Made by a program: the position numbers and the translations under genes
Notes under the pieces: generated by a model
What the model saw: the letters and a program-made list of their open reading frames with translations, nothing else
Told to the model about the DNA's origin: nothing
Databases searched by the model: none
In this document: positions 45,474 to 57,120 of the stretch, piece by piece
Layout of the letters: every line of letters begins with the position of its first letter
Position numbering within the stretch: position 1 is the stretch's first letter
Assembly: GCA_019914945.1 (NCBI GenBank)
Contig: CM034105.1
Location: 12,400,001 to 12,464,000, forward strand
Origin: Typha latifolia
Lineage: Eukaryota > Streptophyta > Magnoliopsida > Poales > Typhaceae
Direction of reading: 5' to 3'
DNA length: 64,000 nucleotides

Positions 45474-46104
45474 GCAATTCCTCTCGTTTTCCGAAAGCTC
45501 CAGAGAAAGTTGTTCAAAGATTTGTGGAAAGTTAATGGTGTTTATATAGCAGGAAAGGGTTTAGAATGGTCAAATGGATCGAAACGTAGCCAATGACGTC
45601 CTTCGAAGTTGGAAATCGGTGGCGGTCCATTCAATCTACTGTTTTAAAATCAATTGATTCATATAATTTCATACGACAATAACATCAAGACAAGACTATG
45701 GATTTGATTCTCTCCTCAAATATTAAGGTAGAATATTTCTTGGAGTAATTATATACGCATGGTTTGAGTGAAATATGCTAATTATACAAATTCAATATTT
45801 AAGAAAAAAAAAATCATTCCTTTATTTTATTCTATGATAAAAAGTTTCACATAGAGTAGTTTATCCGCCATTAATATCTTTCAGATTGTGACCAGTCAAA
45901 GAATAAGCTGTGGAGCTCACCATCACATCAACGAACGGTCTAGATTTTATTTTTTATATATAGTATAAAGTCTTCTCTTGAAGAATTATTTTAGAAACAA
46001 AGAAATTGGTGTTACGACCAGAAGACTTCATTGTCTGGATGCATTTCTCCTTTGGAAAACCTCAAAGCATTTGCACTTTTTTTCTCCTTATCATCTATAT
46101 TTTG

Positions 46105-46144
<40 letters not shown>

Positions 46145-46284
46145 TTGAATGGTATATTTTGCTAATTATATGTGAGTATTGTTTTTAAGATTAGAATATC
46201 ATCTGACCTCTCTTAATTGTTTCATCAACTAAACTTGGAACACAACCTTCAAATCAGCATGCACATTATTCAACATATAAGTGC
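45474..46284. other. Intergenic between hydroquinone reductase and AHL genes
   Basis: The left part is the promoter of the hydroquinone reductase gene. An (AT)n run covers about 46109-46141. The right part is the 3' flank of the AHL gene. No gene seen. Confidence 0.6.
46109..46141. repeat. (AT)n microsatellite
   Basis: About 33 bases of AT dinucleotide. Confidence 0.95.
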
Positions 46285-46932
46285 TTACATCCTCACTTTT
46301 GGGCCCCGCCGGCTATTGTAGATCTCCGGCAATGCCCCATAGAGCCGACCATGAGCCGGTTTCCGGCAATGCCGTTGACACTGATTATAGTCCTCACTTT
46401 CCGACAGCGGAAGCCGGTCGAATGCAGCTGCGGCGAACGATGCCGCCATGACCACCACTGGCCCCGCCGCAACTAGACCTCCGGCCACGCTGCCGCCGAT
46501 AACTTGCCCTTGCGGCCCGGAAAAATTTACGGTTAGCCCAGTCACCGCTGCCGCCGGCTCTGTAGCCAAAACCGGCGGAGGAAAGAAGCACCCGAGTAGT
46601 GTCAGAATCTCAAAACGGCCGTCTAGGTTCAATATGCCGCCGCCGGAGACACGAAGCATGGCTTTTGACACACATCCACTAGCCCCGAGCAAGATTACTC
46701 CACGTCGCTGCCGCATGGCAAAGCCGGCGATGCACTTTGCGACGTCGCAACCGGAGCCCACCTCCATGGTATGAGCTCGGAGCACGTTCAGGTTCTCGTA
46801 GGTTACAACCACGGGTTGCTTCGCCCAGTTCCTGGAGCCGGCCGGCCGTCCCTGGCGGCGCCGGAGAGAGCATGGTTTGGCGTCATGGGAGTCAGTAAGG
46901 TGGCTGGCAATAATAGCACTTGCACCAGCCAT
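46285..46932 (-). CDS. AHL protein (AT-hook motif nuclear-localized, PPC/DUF296 domain)
   Basis: A single GC-rich exon on the minus strand. I place the start at MAGASAIIASHL (46932, 215 residues) rather than an in-frame ATG at 46959, because a TATA box at 46972-46978 would set the transcription start downstream of 46959. The AT-hook region reads RRRQGRPAGSRN, then the PPC domain: VVVTYENLNVLRAHTMEV, GRFEILTLLGCFFPPP, GLTVNFSGPQGQVIGGSV and LVAAGPVVVMAASFAAAAFDRLPL. AHL proteins bind AT-rich DNA in the minor groove by the AT-hook and form trimers through PPC; they affect growth, flowering and chromatin anchoring. The usual hook core is R-G-R-P, here Q-G-R-P, and the usual KNKPKPP after the hook is RNWAKQP. 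It may be a diverged family member. Confidence 0.88.
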   Translation of the reverse strand: MAGASAIIASHLTDSHDAKPCSLRRRQGRPAGSRNWAKQPVVVTYENLNVLRAHTMEVGSGCDVAKCIAGFAMRQRRGVILLGASGCVSKAMLRVSGGGILNLDGRFEILTLLGCFFPPPVLATEPAAAVTGLTVNFSGPQGQVIGGSVAGGLVAAGPVVVMAASFAAAAFDRLPLSESEDYNQCQRHCRKPAHGRLYGALPEIYNSRRGPKVRM

Positions 46933-46971
46933 GCATGCAATGGTTGAAAAGATATGCAACTAATGTGGAAC

Positions 46972-46978
46972 TATATAA
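46972..46978 (-). promoter_or_regulatory. TATA box of the AHL gene
   Basis: On the minus strand the sequence reads ACTTATATAG, about 40 bp before the chosen start codon at 46932 and only about 13 bp before the upstream in-frame ATG. Confidence 0.55.
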
Positions 46979-48054
46979 GTAGCAAATGAGAGACAATATA
47001 GTTTCTAAGGAATAGGTAAGTGGTAGGAGAACTACGAATTTTTAATTTTTCTAAGAGTAAAATTTTCAGAACTGGCTAACATCCAACTGCTATGTTCTTC
47101 ATGTTGATTGCGTTCCGCAACTAGGTCTATCTATATCATTTTTGAACACTCATGAATCATATAATAAAGAATTATGCTCATTCATTAATGAAAAAAAAAG
47201 AGAGAAAAAGATGGCTATTAGATTTCCTACAATTGATCCTCTTCACTCACTGGATAATTGCGTAGCAGTCTCTCTTCTCTTGACATCTAAGACTGGTTTA
47301 ATATAGCGTAACATAAGCAATGTATGTAAAAATTAACTAACTACACTGATTCTTTTTCCACTCAAGACTTTTGATCATTTCATGTAACTGGAGAATAATG
47401 CACTTTGGGAAATATGCTCTTGTCGGAAGCATAACTACCAACACTTTGTTGCAAGAAAAATTAAGAGCTTCAGATTTGAGCAGCTTATCCCTTCTATGAT
47501 AGGAGAACTCTTAAACAAGCAAAATTAATGGGATGAAAAGGTTGCAGTTGAAGAGAAAGATGTAGAGCAATCAAAGAAAACAAAGCTGAGCACTCTTGCT
47601 TCAGTCACTACTGCTTGGGGAAAAAGAAAACAATTGTAGTAATGCAATAAGCTTACACATATTAGTGGAACTTGGAAATGACAAAATGAAACACATCACC
47701 ACCCTCTTGCGTAACACCTAATGGGTTAGTGTTAGCACTTGATTAAAAGATGAGGGTATGTAACCCTTTTTAAAATTTAACCCACTTTTGAGCTGATACT
47801 GATCCAAGCTGTCCAGGAGATACAATCCTCTAAAATGACATCGATGCAAACACACAGCGAATTGGCAGGGAAAGTAAACGGACCAAAAATGGGTTTGCAA
47901 GAGAACCATAGTTCTTTTGAAGATTTGTTGAGGTATACCATCAGGTCCAGGATGCAATATGGACTATCCTCGAATGACATCTCTGCCAAAAAATCGGTTA
48001 CCTGATGACGGCTCCTTATCCTCAGGAGAGAAGAAAAAAACTGGCCATGACATA
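46979..48054. other. Intergenic: AHL upstream region and translocator 3' flank
   Basis: No gene seen. The right part is probably the 3' UTR of the translocator gene that ends at 48055. Confidence 0.55.
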
Positions 48055-51000
48055 TCATCTAGAAGAGTGGCTGCTGATTTGGCTCCGACCAATGTAGGAC
48101 AACCTCGACGAAGGAAGGAGGGGTGCTTCCTCATCCACCAATATTGAATCTGGGGCAGAATTACCTCCAAAATTGTTCCCCACAATATTGCCATCTTTAT
48201 ACATTATATCTGATGACTTTTTGTCTAGCTTATCCTGCCATAGTTGACAATCCAGAGTCAATAACCACAATCCAAATACGTGGTAACAGAACACTTATTG
48301 TTACCCTTAATCAGAACTGATTACAAGTATGCTCAGAAAAGGAAGATAAAATTTAAAATTGCGCATAGCACATAATATGTGAAATAAAAGACATTAGAAA
48401 GGTGCAACACCAAAGTCAAGACCCTCACGTGAAAAAAAATAGGGTTCTGACTTGAAAAACTGAAATTACCAATTCCATTATGGTATACAATTCCATAAAT
48501 AATTGTCTTTATTTCTTATTTACCATTGCACACTTGAGCCATTAATTTCATGTGCAATAACAAAATTTTGCACAATGGAAGCTAAACAGTTTCTTCCCAG
48601 TTCCTAGTTGCAATAAAGGGACATCTCAGACAGAAGTATGTAGGAACAATAGCAACTAATATAGATTGATTTGTAGAAGAAAATGTAGAAAATTAATGAC
48701 ATTGGACCCGACCCTTCTGAAGAGAGATGAGGAAAAGTTTACTGATTATAGAGAGAATAAAATAAACAAGTTGGAGCTCTAATGGAAGAAAAAGATATTA
48801 AGGCTGAGATACTGAGCATAACATCCTTGCAGCAAACATCTCAAATAGTGCCATTCCTGTATTGTCTAAGAGATCACTTAACAAGAAAATTATGGAACTT
48901 CAATACATTCAAGTAGCAAACAGTGCACAAAGAGTGAATGATAGATTCTAAAGGCTTAATGTACAGGTACAAGTTGAACATACCACTCATCCGACATATG
49001 CCAGTGACTCGTAGGGATGTGTTATTGAATAGCCTTTCAAAAAAGTCCTACTAACTCACTTATAGGGGCAAATCAATGGGTGAGCATGGCCATATGTCTG
49101 GTGGAGGTTAGTAGTCATCAAATTTTGTAGTATCCCACAGCCAAAATGCAAGATAAAGAGGCTCAGAATGAATATTCAGCTTAATGAAGGATACCCAAAA
49201 GAACAATTTGCCAACTCGAACTAATATATATTTGGAAAATCAAACTACTACAGTTGGAAATAAATAAAATTAAAAACATTAACAAATCCTATTAATTGTC
49301 TGGTTTGATGAAAATAAATTATTATTGTGCTTCAAAGGTAGAACTAGTTACAAGTATTCAAATCAATCTATGAAAATACACTTCACTCTCTCAGATCATT
49401 CCATCCACTTAAAAAGAAAAAGGCTATTTTTGTGAGGCTGCATTTAATACTTCCTATGATGTTTGCATGATGGTTAAAGAAATAAATGAGACTCATGAAA
49501 CAAAGCAGAATACACTTAAAAAAATAGCAGTCCAAACAGTAATGAAAAGATAACTTTTTTAACTAAATTTAACTGGTAGTACGGGGGTGCTGCATTTTTA
49601 ACCTTTGTGCCTCTATCAGGGATGCTCTCCATAGGAAGCTGATTTGATGCTCGGACATCCTTAATCTTCAAGTAGTTATACATGACAACACCACAGAGAG
49701 CTGGAAGAAAGCATAGAATAAGTAGAGAGCTCAACCAGAAAGTTTAGTTCCAAAGCAAGATTTGCAGAATTACCAATTCCATAGCCTATTATATTAAGGC
49801 CGGTAATAGTAGACTCAGGAAAGATAATAGTTGAAAGAGCAATCAGTATCCAGTCCTTCAAAACTCCAGCAACACGAATAGTGACAGCCCCTGTTCTACC
49901 GATTACTAGAAATATAGAGAAGTTCAAGGCTAACGCACAAAGTGCATTTGAGAAAAAAATCCAGAAGTTGAACTGAATCTGCGAAATCTCCATCCCAGGT
50001 TTTTCCAATACATACCAAGGTACAAATAGAAAGAGGAAGCTGCATAAAAATTAAGGGCATCATGTAACCAAAGGAAAAAATAAAGATAGAGAAATAGTAC
50101 AATGTCCCATAAAATGGGAAAACAAATATAAGCTGTGGAAAAAGAAAGACTCATGATTCAAGTCTTGTAACAGCTACAAACCAATGGACTACCTTTTACG
50201 AGCACGAAAACATGAAGATGCAAGCAAACTTTCCTACAAGAAAAATGTAGGAAAATTGGAATAGAGTGCTAGGAAGTACGATCTAAAGAAAGGACCTTAT
50301 GCCTAGTGCGTAATAATAGTATTGCTCTTATTCACTGTGATGTAGGACAATGTCCCGATTGCAGATTTGAGAAAAAGAAGTAGGAAAAATAATCAAACCC
50401 AAAATCTACCAACCGGGATGTCGTAATCCACCGACATTGCAATCCACTAATAAACACTCAATATGTGAAAACTCTCAAAATGTTCATTAATTAATAAAAG
50501 ATTATTACAAGCCTTTATATAGGCAAAATAAAGTAAAAGATAAAAAGACGAAAATAGCCTTAGAAGTTGGCTAGTCACAATCCTCATTAAACCAAAGGGC
50601 CACAGGTGCAGCTCTTTTATGCCTACGAGAATAAACGTGACGAAAAGTGGTATTCCCACCACACTAGTTTACAGATAAATGTTTAGATACTAAACTGAGT
50701 TTGCAAGTAGAATCATAGTACTGGATAGTCCACTAACTATGACATTACTAGCTTCTTGATCAACACCAAAGGTTCTAAGATATTTTAGAAAAGCACAATG
50801 ATCCAGGGAAAAAGATGATTTCAGCACAAGCAACCATAACTTAGCACTCTTACTATGGAGCAACTAAAAACTGAGGCCTCGTTTTTTTCTTTTTTTCTTG
50901 AGAATTTATGAACCAACGCTTAACTGAAGATCTATTATAGAAACATCTCACATAACAACCATGATCTTTTCCAAAACATAGTTCTATGAACTTAAAAAAA

Positions 51001-54000
51001 TCTCACCCCATAAGCAAGAGATTTTTCTTACAAACATAGGGCTCTCCATCATTTTCCATAAGGTGATATGACAATCATCCTAGAAGTTTGAAACATATCT
51101 AACTATAGAACAAATTACTCTGAAAAATCAAATTAAGTACAAAATTTCAAAGATTCTTTCTTTAGCATCCACACTTGATTGATTTTACAAAGAGAGAAAA
51201 GGGTAGCAACTAAGATGAGAGAATAAAGTAAGCAACAAATCATGAAAGGAGCCCTCTTTAAAATTCAACGGCAAAAATATAAGCACTCATTTAAAAAAGT
51301 AAATGCAGCATATCATTAATAACACCTTCAGCATTTTCTCCAATAAATTATGCAATTATCTGAAAAGTGTAATGACACCTAAAGCACTTTCTCGTACTTA
51401 ATGTTTTAATGGAAAACTAAATAAGAATCTTTCAGGTAGGTTACTGTTGATATACTTCCTTCCCCTGTCAAACATGTATTGCTACAGAAAAGTGTATATG
51501 ATACCTGCATGGTGCTATGTAATATAAACTTGTAACAGGATTTAGAGTCAAGCCCTTCTTCTGGAGGAGGACTTGAGTTAAAACCAGTCTTAAAGCTTCT
51601 GCAAATATACCAGTAACTTGGTAAACTGTTCCAATCACATTAAAATGAATTTCCCCATATGACGAAATCACGACCCCAACACTGACCAGCAACATGTTCG
51701 AGAAAACGTCCCATCTTAATTTGTCCGTGTCACATATAACAGCAACAAAGAATGTTGCCACAGGCACTGCAATAAAAATATTTTTCAATTCTAGATCGGT
51801 ACCTTTCAAAATATTTGCATTGAAATAATGAAGATGCATGTACAGGATGACTCACTTAAGGCCTTAAGCATCTGAATAAAAGCGACTGAAATATGCAAGT
51901 AAGCTGTGTTGCCAAACCTGTAAAATAGGATATCACCCATTAATCCGAAGAGTATAATTTTTCTCTGTCATAAAACAGCTATATTAAACATTACAAATAG
52001 TCATAAAATGCATGTACTTTAACTATGTATAAAGAAAGGAACTAGAGAAGCATCAGATGATAAAAGTATGAGCAAAATTAAATAAACATATATGATGGCA
52101 GATGCATTTTGCTATTACATCATGTCCATACATATAAATGCCAATTGGAATTACCAAGGAGAAAATGCGAAGGAAAACAACAAGCTAACAAACACTGTTT
52201 TGGCTAGGGGAAAAACAATGTGGCTTTTTTTCAGCTTACCAAAGACTCGATGCAAAGAAGGCACTGATTGGAATGACACACGTTGCATATCTGCAAGAAA
52301 GACATCATACTAGTAACTAAGGTTTGAATGGATCTTAGCTAAAGAAAACAGAATAATAGCTCTTACATTTGAAAAGTCATCTTGACAGGTGCAACAACCT
52401 GTATGTCACACCATCAAACAAGTTAAGTTCTCAAAAGCAAGGAAATGCATCTCCACAAATGGAATCTAAAAGGAAATTAAAAAAAGATATTGTTTATGCA
52501 CAAGATTATCTGTACACCAACAGTTATACATCCTAGTTGAAAGACAACATTAATAACGATTCTCCATTTATGTCATTACCTTATCAAAACTATGAACTTC
52601 ACCTTATAGCTTAAGTGGAAAAGCTGAAATTATTAACCAATTATATCCTAGAAATACATGTCATTTTCTCATTCTGATCTTAGTGAACACTAAGCTCTAT
52701 GTATTTCAAGTATGACTTAGGAGAATTTGGTCATCAGACCCAAAAAGAGAATAGAGATGATTTATAAATGATCAAGAGAGAAATCCAATTCATAAACATA
52801 TGTAGTGGTTCATAAACTAAGTAGCCAATATTATCTTGGAATGTAAATATGATGAGTATACGTAGCGAAAGTCATGTAATGAAAACCACAAGCACATTTT
52901 GCAGAGGGATATTTTTCCTCTACTGCAATTAGGGAAAACTATCTACTACACCCAACTAGTTCCAGGCTCTAGTCTCACACAGCCCATGAAAAAATAAAAA
53001 CATAAATTTGTATAAGTTTGGATCCAAAATGTACGCCTGCAAAAAAATGAGTGATGCGAGTACGCTAAAGAATACAAGTAGGAATTTCCACATCATTATA
53101 TCAATATTCTTTAACTTTGTAACCACGACATTTAGGCATCTTATTGATGAGACAACCAAAAGGTTTTCAATTGGTTAAGGGCTTTGACATAGATTTCCCA
53201 TAATTATCCCGTTGGTTAGATCTAGGAGGCCAACCTTTATCTAGAAGGTTTTATCAAAGAAATTAAAGTTGCTTAAGATTCAAATGAATGAATGGTTGCT
53301 TTGAAAAAGTTCTTTCTGTGGAGAGTGAAGATATCCGGGCTCGAGGTGGGATCTCAATCAAGCAACAGGGGTCATACAATCGAGGAACCTACTGCTGGAA
53401 GTGGCTTTGGCCCAAAGGCCGACAACTTTTATAGAATACATAAGCAACGGGCACGAAGTCATATAATCGAGGAACCTACTGCTGGAAGTGCTTTGGCCCA
53501 AAGGTCGACAGCTTTTATAGGACACGTGACACCTTGGGGTCAGATGATGAATATTTCCTTCATCTAAGGGAAAAAGCCTAGCGGAGCTAATGAATAGACC
53601 CGCAATCCCGTAAAAAGACACCACAATCCCTCGCCCCCTCAGACCTCATTCTACCATTGTGCAAGCGCTATGCCACTACCATTGCACCCGACCAATTCAA
53701 AAGAAGGGAGTGTGTGCGAGTTCTGTATTTCAAGAATAGGTTAGACTGAAGCGAGCCAAGTGCAGGTGTTTGAGCTACAGCGAGTCAGGTGTTTGAGCGG
53801 GCTTTAAGTGCTTTTTGGTAAGATGCAGTGTCAAGAAGGGTTTTTACCCGTCCCGATCAAGGTAGTTGGGTTTGGCGAACCAACCAATTATGGGAGATGT
53901 GAAAATCTTCGAAAGATGCTCATACTCTCTTGTGCATGTGCAACCCATGATACCAATAAGACTTAAATAATACAAGTGTTTTGGAGTTTGGACATCGGTT

Positions 54001-56650
54001 AAGAATAAGAATGGATAGCCTAAAGTTATAGAGTTATTGAACAAAAGATATAGAGGTACGGTAAAATCTTTTATGAAGGTAATACAGCTAAAGGTCTATA
54101 AGTTATGGTTTTGTAATTTGTTAATGAGTTAACAAAAATTTCTTAGGAGACAATAGATTGATCAGAAGAGAACAATTAACTTCTATTTCTGAAGTTGCCC
54201 TAAGCATGGAAGCTTGTATATTTGGACAAACGATGGCCGTGCCGACCGACACCTGGCACGAGGGGTGCTGTACGGCACCACTCCTAGCAACTCTTGCCAT
54301 CAAGCTCATCGTCAAGTTTGTCGTCGCCACTCGCCGTCACTGTAACTTAAGTTTTTAATCAATCGACCCGATCTCTTGCCCTTTCTTCCTCCTCGGGCTA
54401 GGACACCCAAAGGGGTTCAAGCGGCGTGAGCTCAGGCGGCGACGAGCAGTGACGTCGACTCGACGAGCGACGAACGGCAAGCGACGACGGCGAGCAATGA
54501 AGGGTGAATATGAGTATTCTCTTATCTTTTTCTTTCCCTATCTTGCAGCAAGGCCGATGGTCGACATGGTTCGTGCCTGCGGCACGACTATCCATGATTT
54601 GGACATCATTTGAGGTTCAATGGCATGAATATGACTTCTCAAGAGCTTAAAAAAGATTATGATGGAAATATCCCTCTGAAAGGATGTTCAACAGTATTTA
54701 CAGTAATAACATATTTAACATGGCCCTCTGAAAGGAGATCGTTTCATAATAGTTCTCCAAGAACCATTGCGTTATCACCTCAAAGGAAAAAGGTTTATTG
54801 GGAAAGCTAGTAAAAGGAAGCTAAGTGAAATAATGCAACTTTCAGAGTTTTACCACAACATTAGGTCTTTAGAAATCTATAGCCACTCCATGTCAACCTC
54901 CTATTTCTATCTTCTAGGTGCTTACATCAAAAGCCCCATTTGACTTGGTTCTTTAATCCTATCCTCAATGTTCTAACCCACATTAAAGTGAGTTATAGAG
55001 GTGTAATCTTAAGTCTTACCATGGTCAATAGCATCTGGTCTTCTCAGATGGTAGACAGAGAGGTATTGTCTATAAGATATTCAATGAAATAAGAAAAGAT
55101 ATGGAGTCTCAAATTGTTGACAGATATATGAAGTAATACTATACTATTCCAATTATTTGCATAACTGGAATGATGTCCCAATGGGAGAACTAACAAATGA
55201 ATAATTCCAGAAGAAAGAGCAAAGCATAAACAGAGGCAAAAAGCGAAATGCAAACTAGTAGTAGAAGCATACCTTAAAGACACGAACAAGACAGAATGCT
55301 ACAGCACCAGAAAATCCCATATGAATCATAGTAAGAGTAATAGGAAACGGAAACTTGAAGTACTTTGGTGATAGTACCCACTGCAAATGGACAAGGAGCA
55401 ACCTAGTTAGATTCTAATCTTATATATCCATACTTTTAGTTGTTATAGTTATATAATTTTAGAGGTTTTAGAGTTTCGACAGTTTCTACTATACATGTTC
55501 CAGGGTATATCATTATCATGCAGATAGTAAAAGACTTCGAATCAGCTCCATTACAAATCTAAAAATAATTTTAACAACTTTGCGTATCAAAATATTAACA
55601 TAAGGTTAAAGAATAATCCATGACGGCTTCTTAAAGATTATCTATCTTGTTATATAATTAACGCCAAACATCAATACTCCATTGTGGAACTTTCCAAATC
55701 AAGTAGAAGGTTTGGTACAGACTACGGAGCAAACTAGAAGCCGAGAAGCTCTTACAAACAGATAAATATGAGGAAGAAAACATTTATTACAAGGAGTGCA
55801 TTTAGATCATCTCTCTCAAAAAGAGAATATCACATGTTCTAATTAATAGGTAATTGATACAATCAGCTTTCCTAACTTCCTATAACTAACTCAAAGTGGG
55901 ACATGCGACATTTCCTATCTTCCAAGAACTAACTCAAAGTAGGAGACATGGCATTTACTCATTGAAAGTAATGCACTAAATGAATTCTCACGCGTGCCTT
56001 CAAATATGGAAATTCTAAGCGCTTCCATAAGCTTTCTTTCAAATCTCATATCTGATCCTAGTTAAGGGGATTAAGTGGTTAGAGAACTTGCTAGACTCAG
56101 CATTAAGTCCCTCATTATTCACTGATTATACCACATGTAAAAAACCAAAATAATTTATTTGCTAAGTCAAACATTTTATTCAAGAATGTGACTATCTCTA
56201 CGACTGAATTCAACCTGACTTCCTTTAGACAACTGTTCTTTTCTGATAAAAGAAAGAATGGCAGCAATATAATTCTTTCTGAAGCTTGAGATCATCTAGA
56301 AATAAGGTGTGCAAGATATAAGTCCAACAAATAAACAATCAAAATAGGCATATTGAGATAACAAAGTCAACATGCCTGATCATTGTATACATCCCTATCT
56401 ATAAAAGTTCACAAAAAATGCAGGCCAATTCTCACTTAAAGATAGAGAACCTAGCATTCAACTAGTGGCTGATGGTGGTATAATACCAATATACCCTGAT
56501 GTCGGGAAAATCTTAAGTAGCAAGAGCAAACAATTAAGCATTACAGATAGTATTAAAGAGCATTACCTTGTTATAAAGAATGACTCCTGATGAGAGACAA
56601 ATGTAAACAAGCAGGTAAAGGTAAGTTAGCAAAAGCTGTCTGCTGATCAT
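48055..56650 (-). CDS. Sugar-phosphate/phosphate translocator-like protein (TPT/NST family)
   Basis: Nine exons on the minus strand: 56567-56650, 55273-55380, 52367-52398, 52240-52290, 51856-51917, 51505-51766, 49774-50039, 49603-49700 and 48055-48234. They give 380 residues, with every phase consistent. The start MISRQLLLTYLYLLVYICLS leads the first membrane helix. Landmarks are SSGVILYNKWVLS, FPFPITLTMIHMGFSG, MTFQIYATCVIPISAFFASS, LWFGNTAYLHISVAFIQMLK, ALMPVATFFVAV, LVSVGVVISSYGEIHFN, KKGLTLNPVTSLYYIAPC, FSIFLVIGRTGAVTIRVAGV and GVVMYNYLKIKDVRAS. The tail ends DEEAPLLPSSRLSYIG. It closely matches the Arabidopsis At3g17430/At1g48230 group as I remember it. The family exchanges sugar phosphates or nucleotide sugars across organelle membranes; substrate and compartment here are unknown. 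The tail contains an acidic dileucine pattern (E-x-x-x-L-L). Intron 2 carries a mobile element. Confidence 0.94.
50340..50670 (-). mobile_element. Candidate solo LTR fragment in translocator intron 6
   Basis: Read on the minus strand, the stretch has a TATA-like CCTATATAAAGG, then AT-rich sequence with TTTATTAATTAATG, and ends GGGACATTGTCCTACA. This is a promoter-then-terminator layout like an LTR. TG...CA ends can be proposed (TGTGGTGGG...TCCTACA), but I found no matching 5-bp target duplication, so it may be an eroded copy. It lies in the intron 50040-51504. Confidence 0.35.
53361..53530. repeat. Two-copy tandem repeat, 87-bp period, in translocator intron 2
   Basis: AATCGAGGAACCTACTGCTG followed by GCTTTGGCCCAAAGG occurs at about 53379 and 53466 with few differences, and both copies are preceded by AAGCAAC or AGCAAC. 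It is more GC-rich than the surrounding intron and is probably part of an inserted element. Confidence 0.85.
54229..54596. mobile_element. 368-bp GC-rich MULE-like non-autonomous element
   Basis: A perfect 9-bp direct repeat ATTTGGACA flanks it at 54220-54228 and 54597-54605. The ends are inverted: left GATGGCCGTGCC, right (reverse complement) GATAGTCGTGCC. A 9-bp target duplication is the hallmark of Mutator-like elements. The interior is GC-rich (CGACGAGCGACGAACGGC) with no convincing protein. It sits in intron 2 of the translocator gene. Confidence 0.6.
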
Positions 56651-57080
56651 CTTGCCTGCTTTGCTATTGTATCTACTTTGTTTTCTCTGAAACTATTTAG
56701 ACATAACAAGTTGGCATCTGAAAGATTGAAGCCAGCAGTTATGCCAGAACCGTTAAGGTGGCAAAAATTTTCTTTCTGCCAAGGAAACAAATTTGTCCTG
56801 TCTACTTGCAAGTCTCAACATCCAATACAACTCAAAGCAATTCTAGAAAGTATCCTAGTAATACCACCAAAGTCCAGAAAGCTGCACCTGCAAAGAAAGA
56901 GAAAAGCAATATGAATTGACCGAACAATGCTTACTAAAATAAGAAACAGGAATAGATAGCAAAAGAGAAATGGATAATTCGTAGAATAAAAATAATACTA
57001 TAAAGGATCCATATGTAATAGAAAATAATAGTGAACAGGAAGAGAAAAATAGGATGAAAAGAAAAGGAAAAAATAGCTTA

Positions 57081-57084
<4 letters not shown>

Positions 57085-57117
<33 letters not shown>
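57085..57117. repeat. (GA)n microsatellite
   Basis: About 33 bases of GA dinucleotide in the inferred leader intron of the translocator gene. Confidence 0.9.
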
Positions 57118-57120
<3 letters not shown>

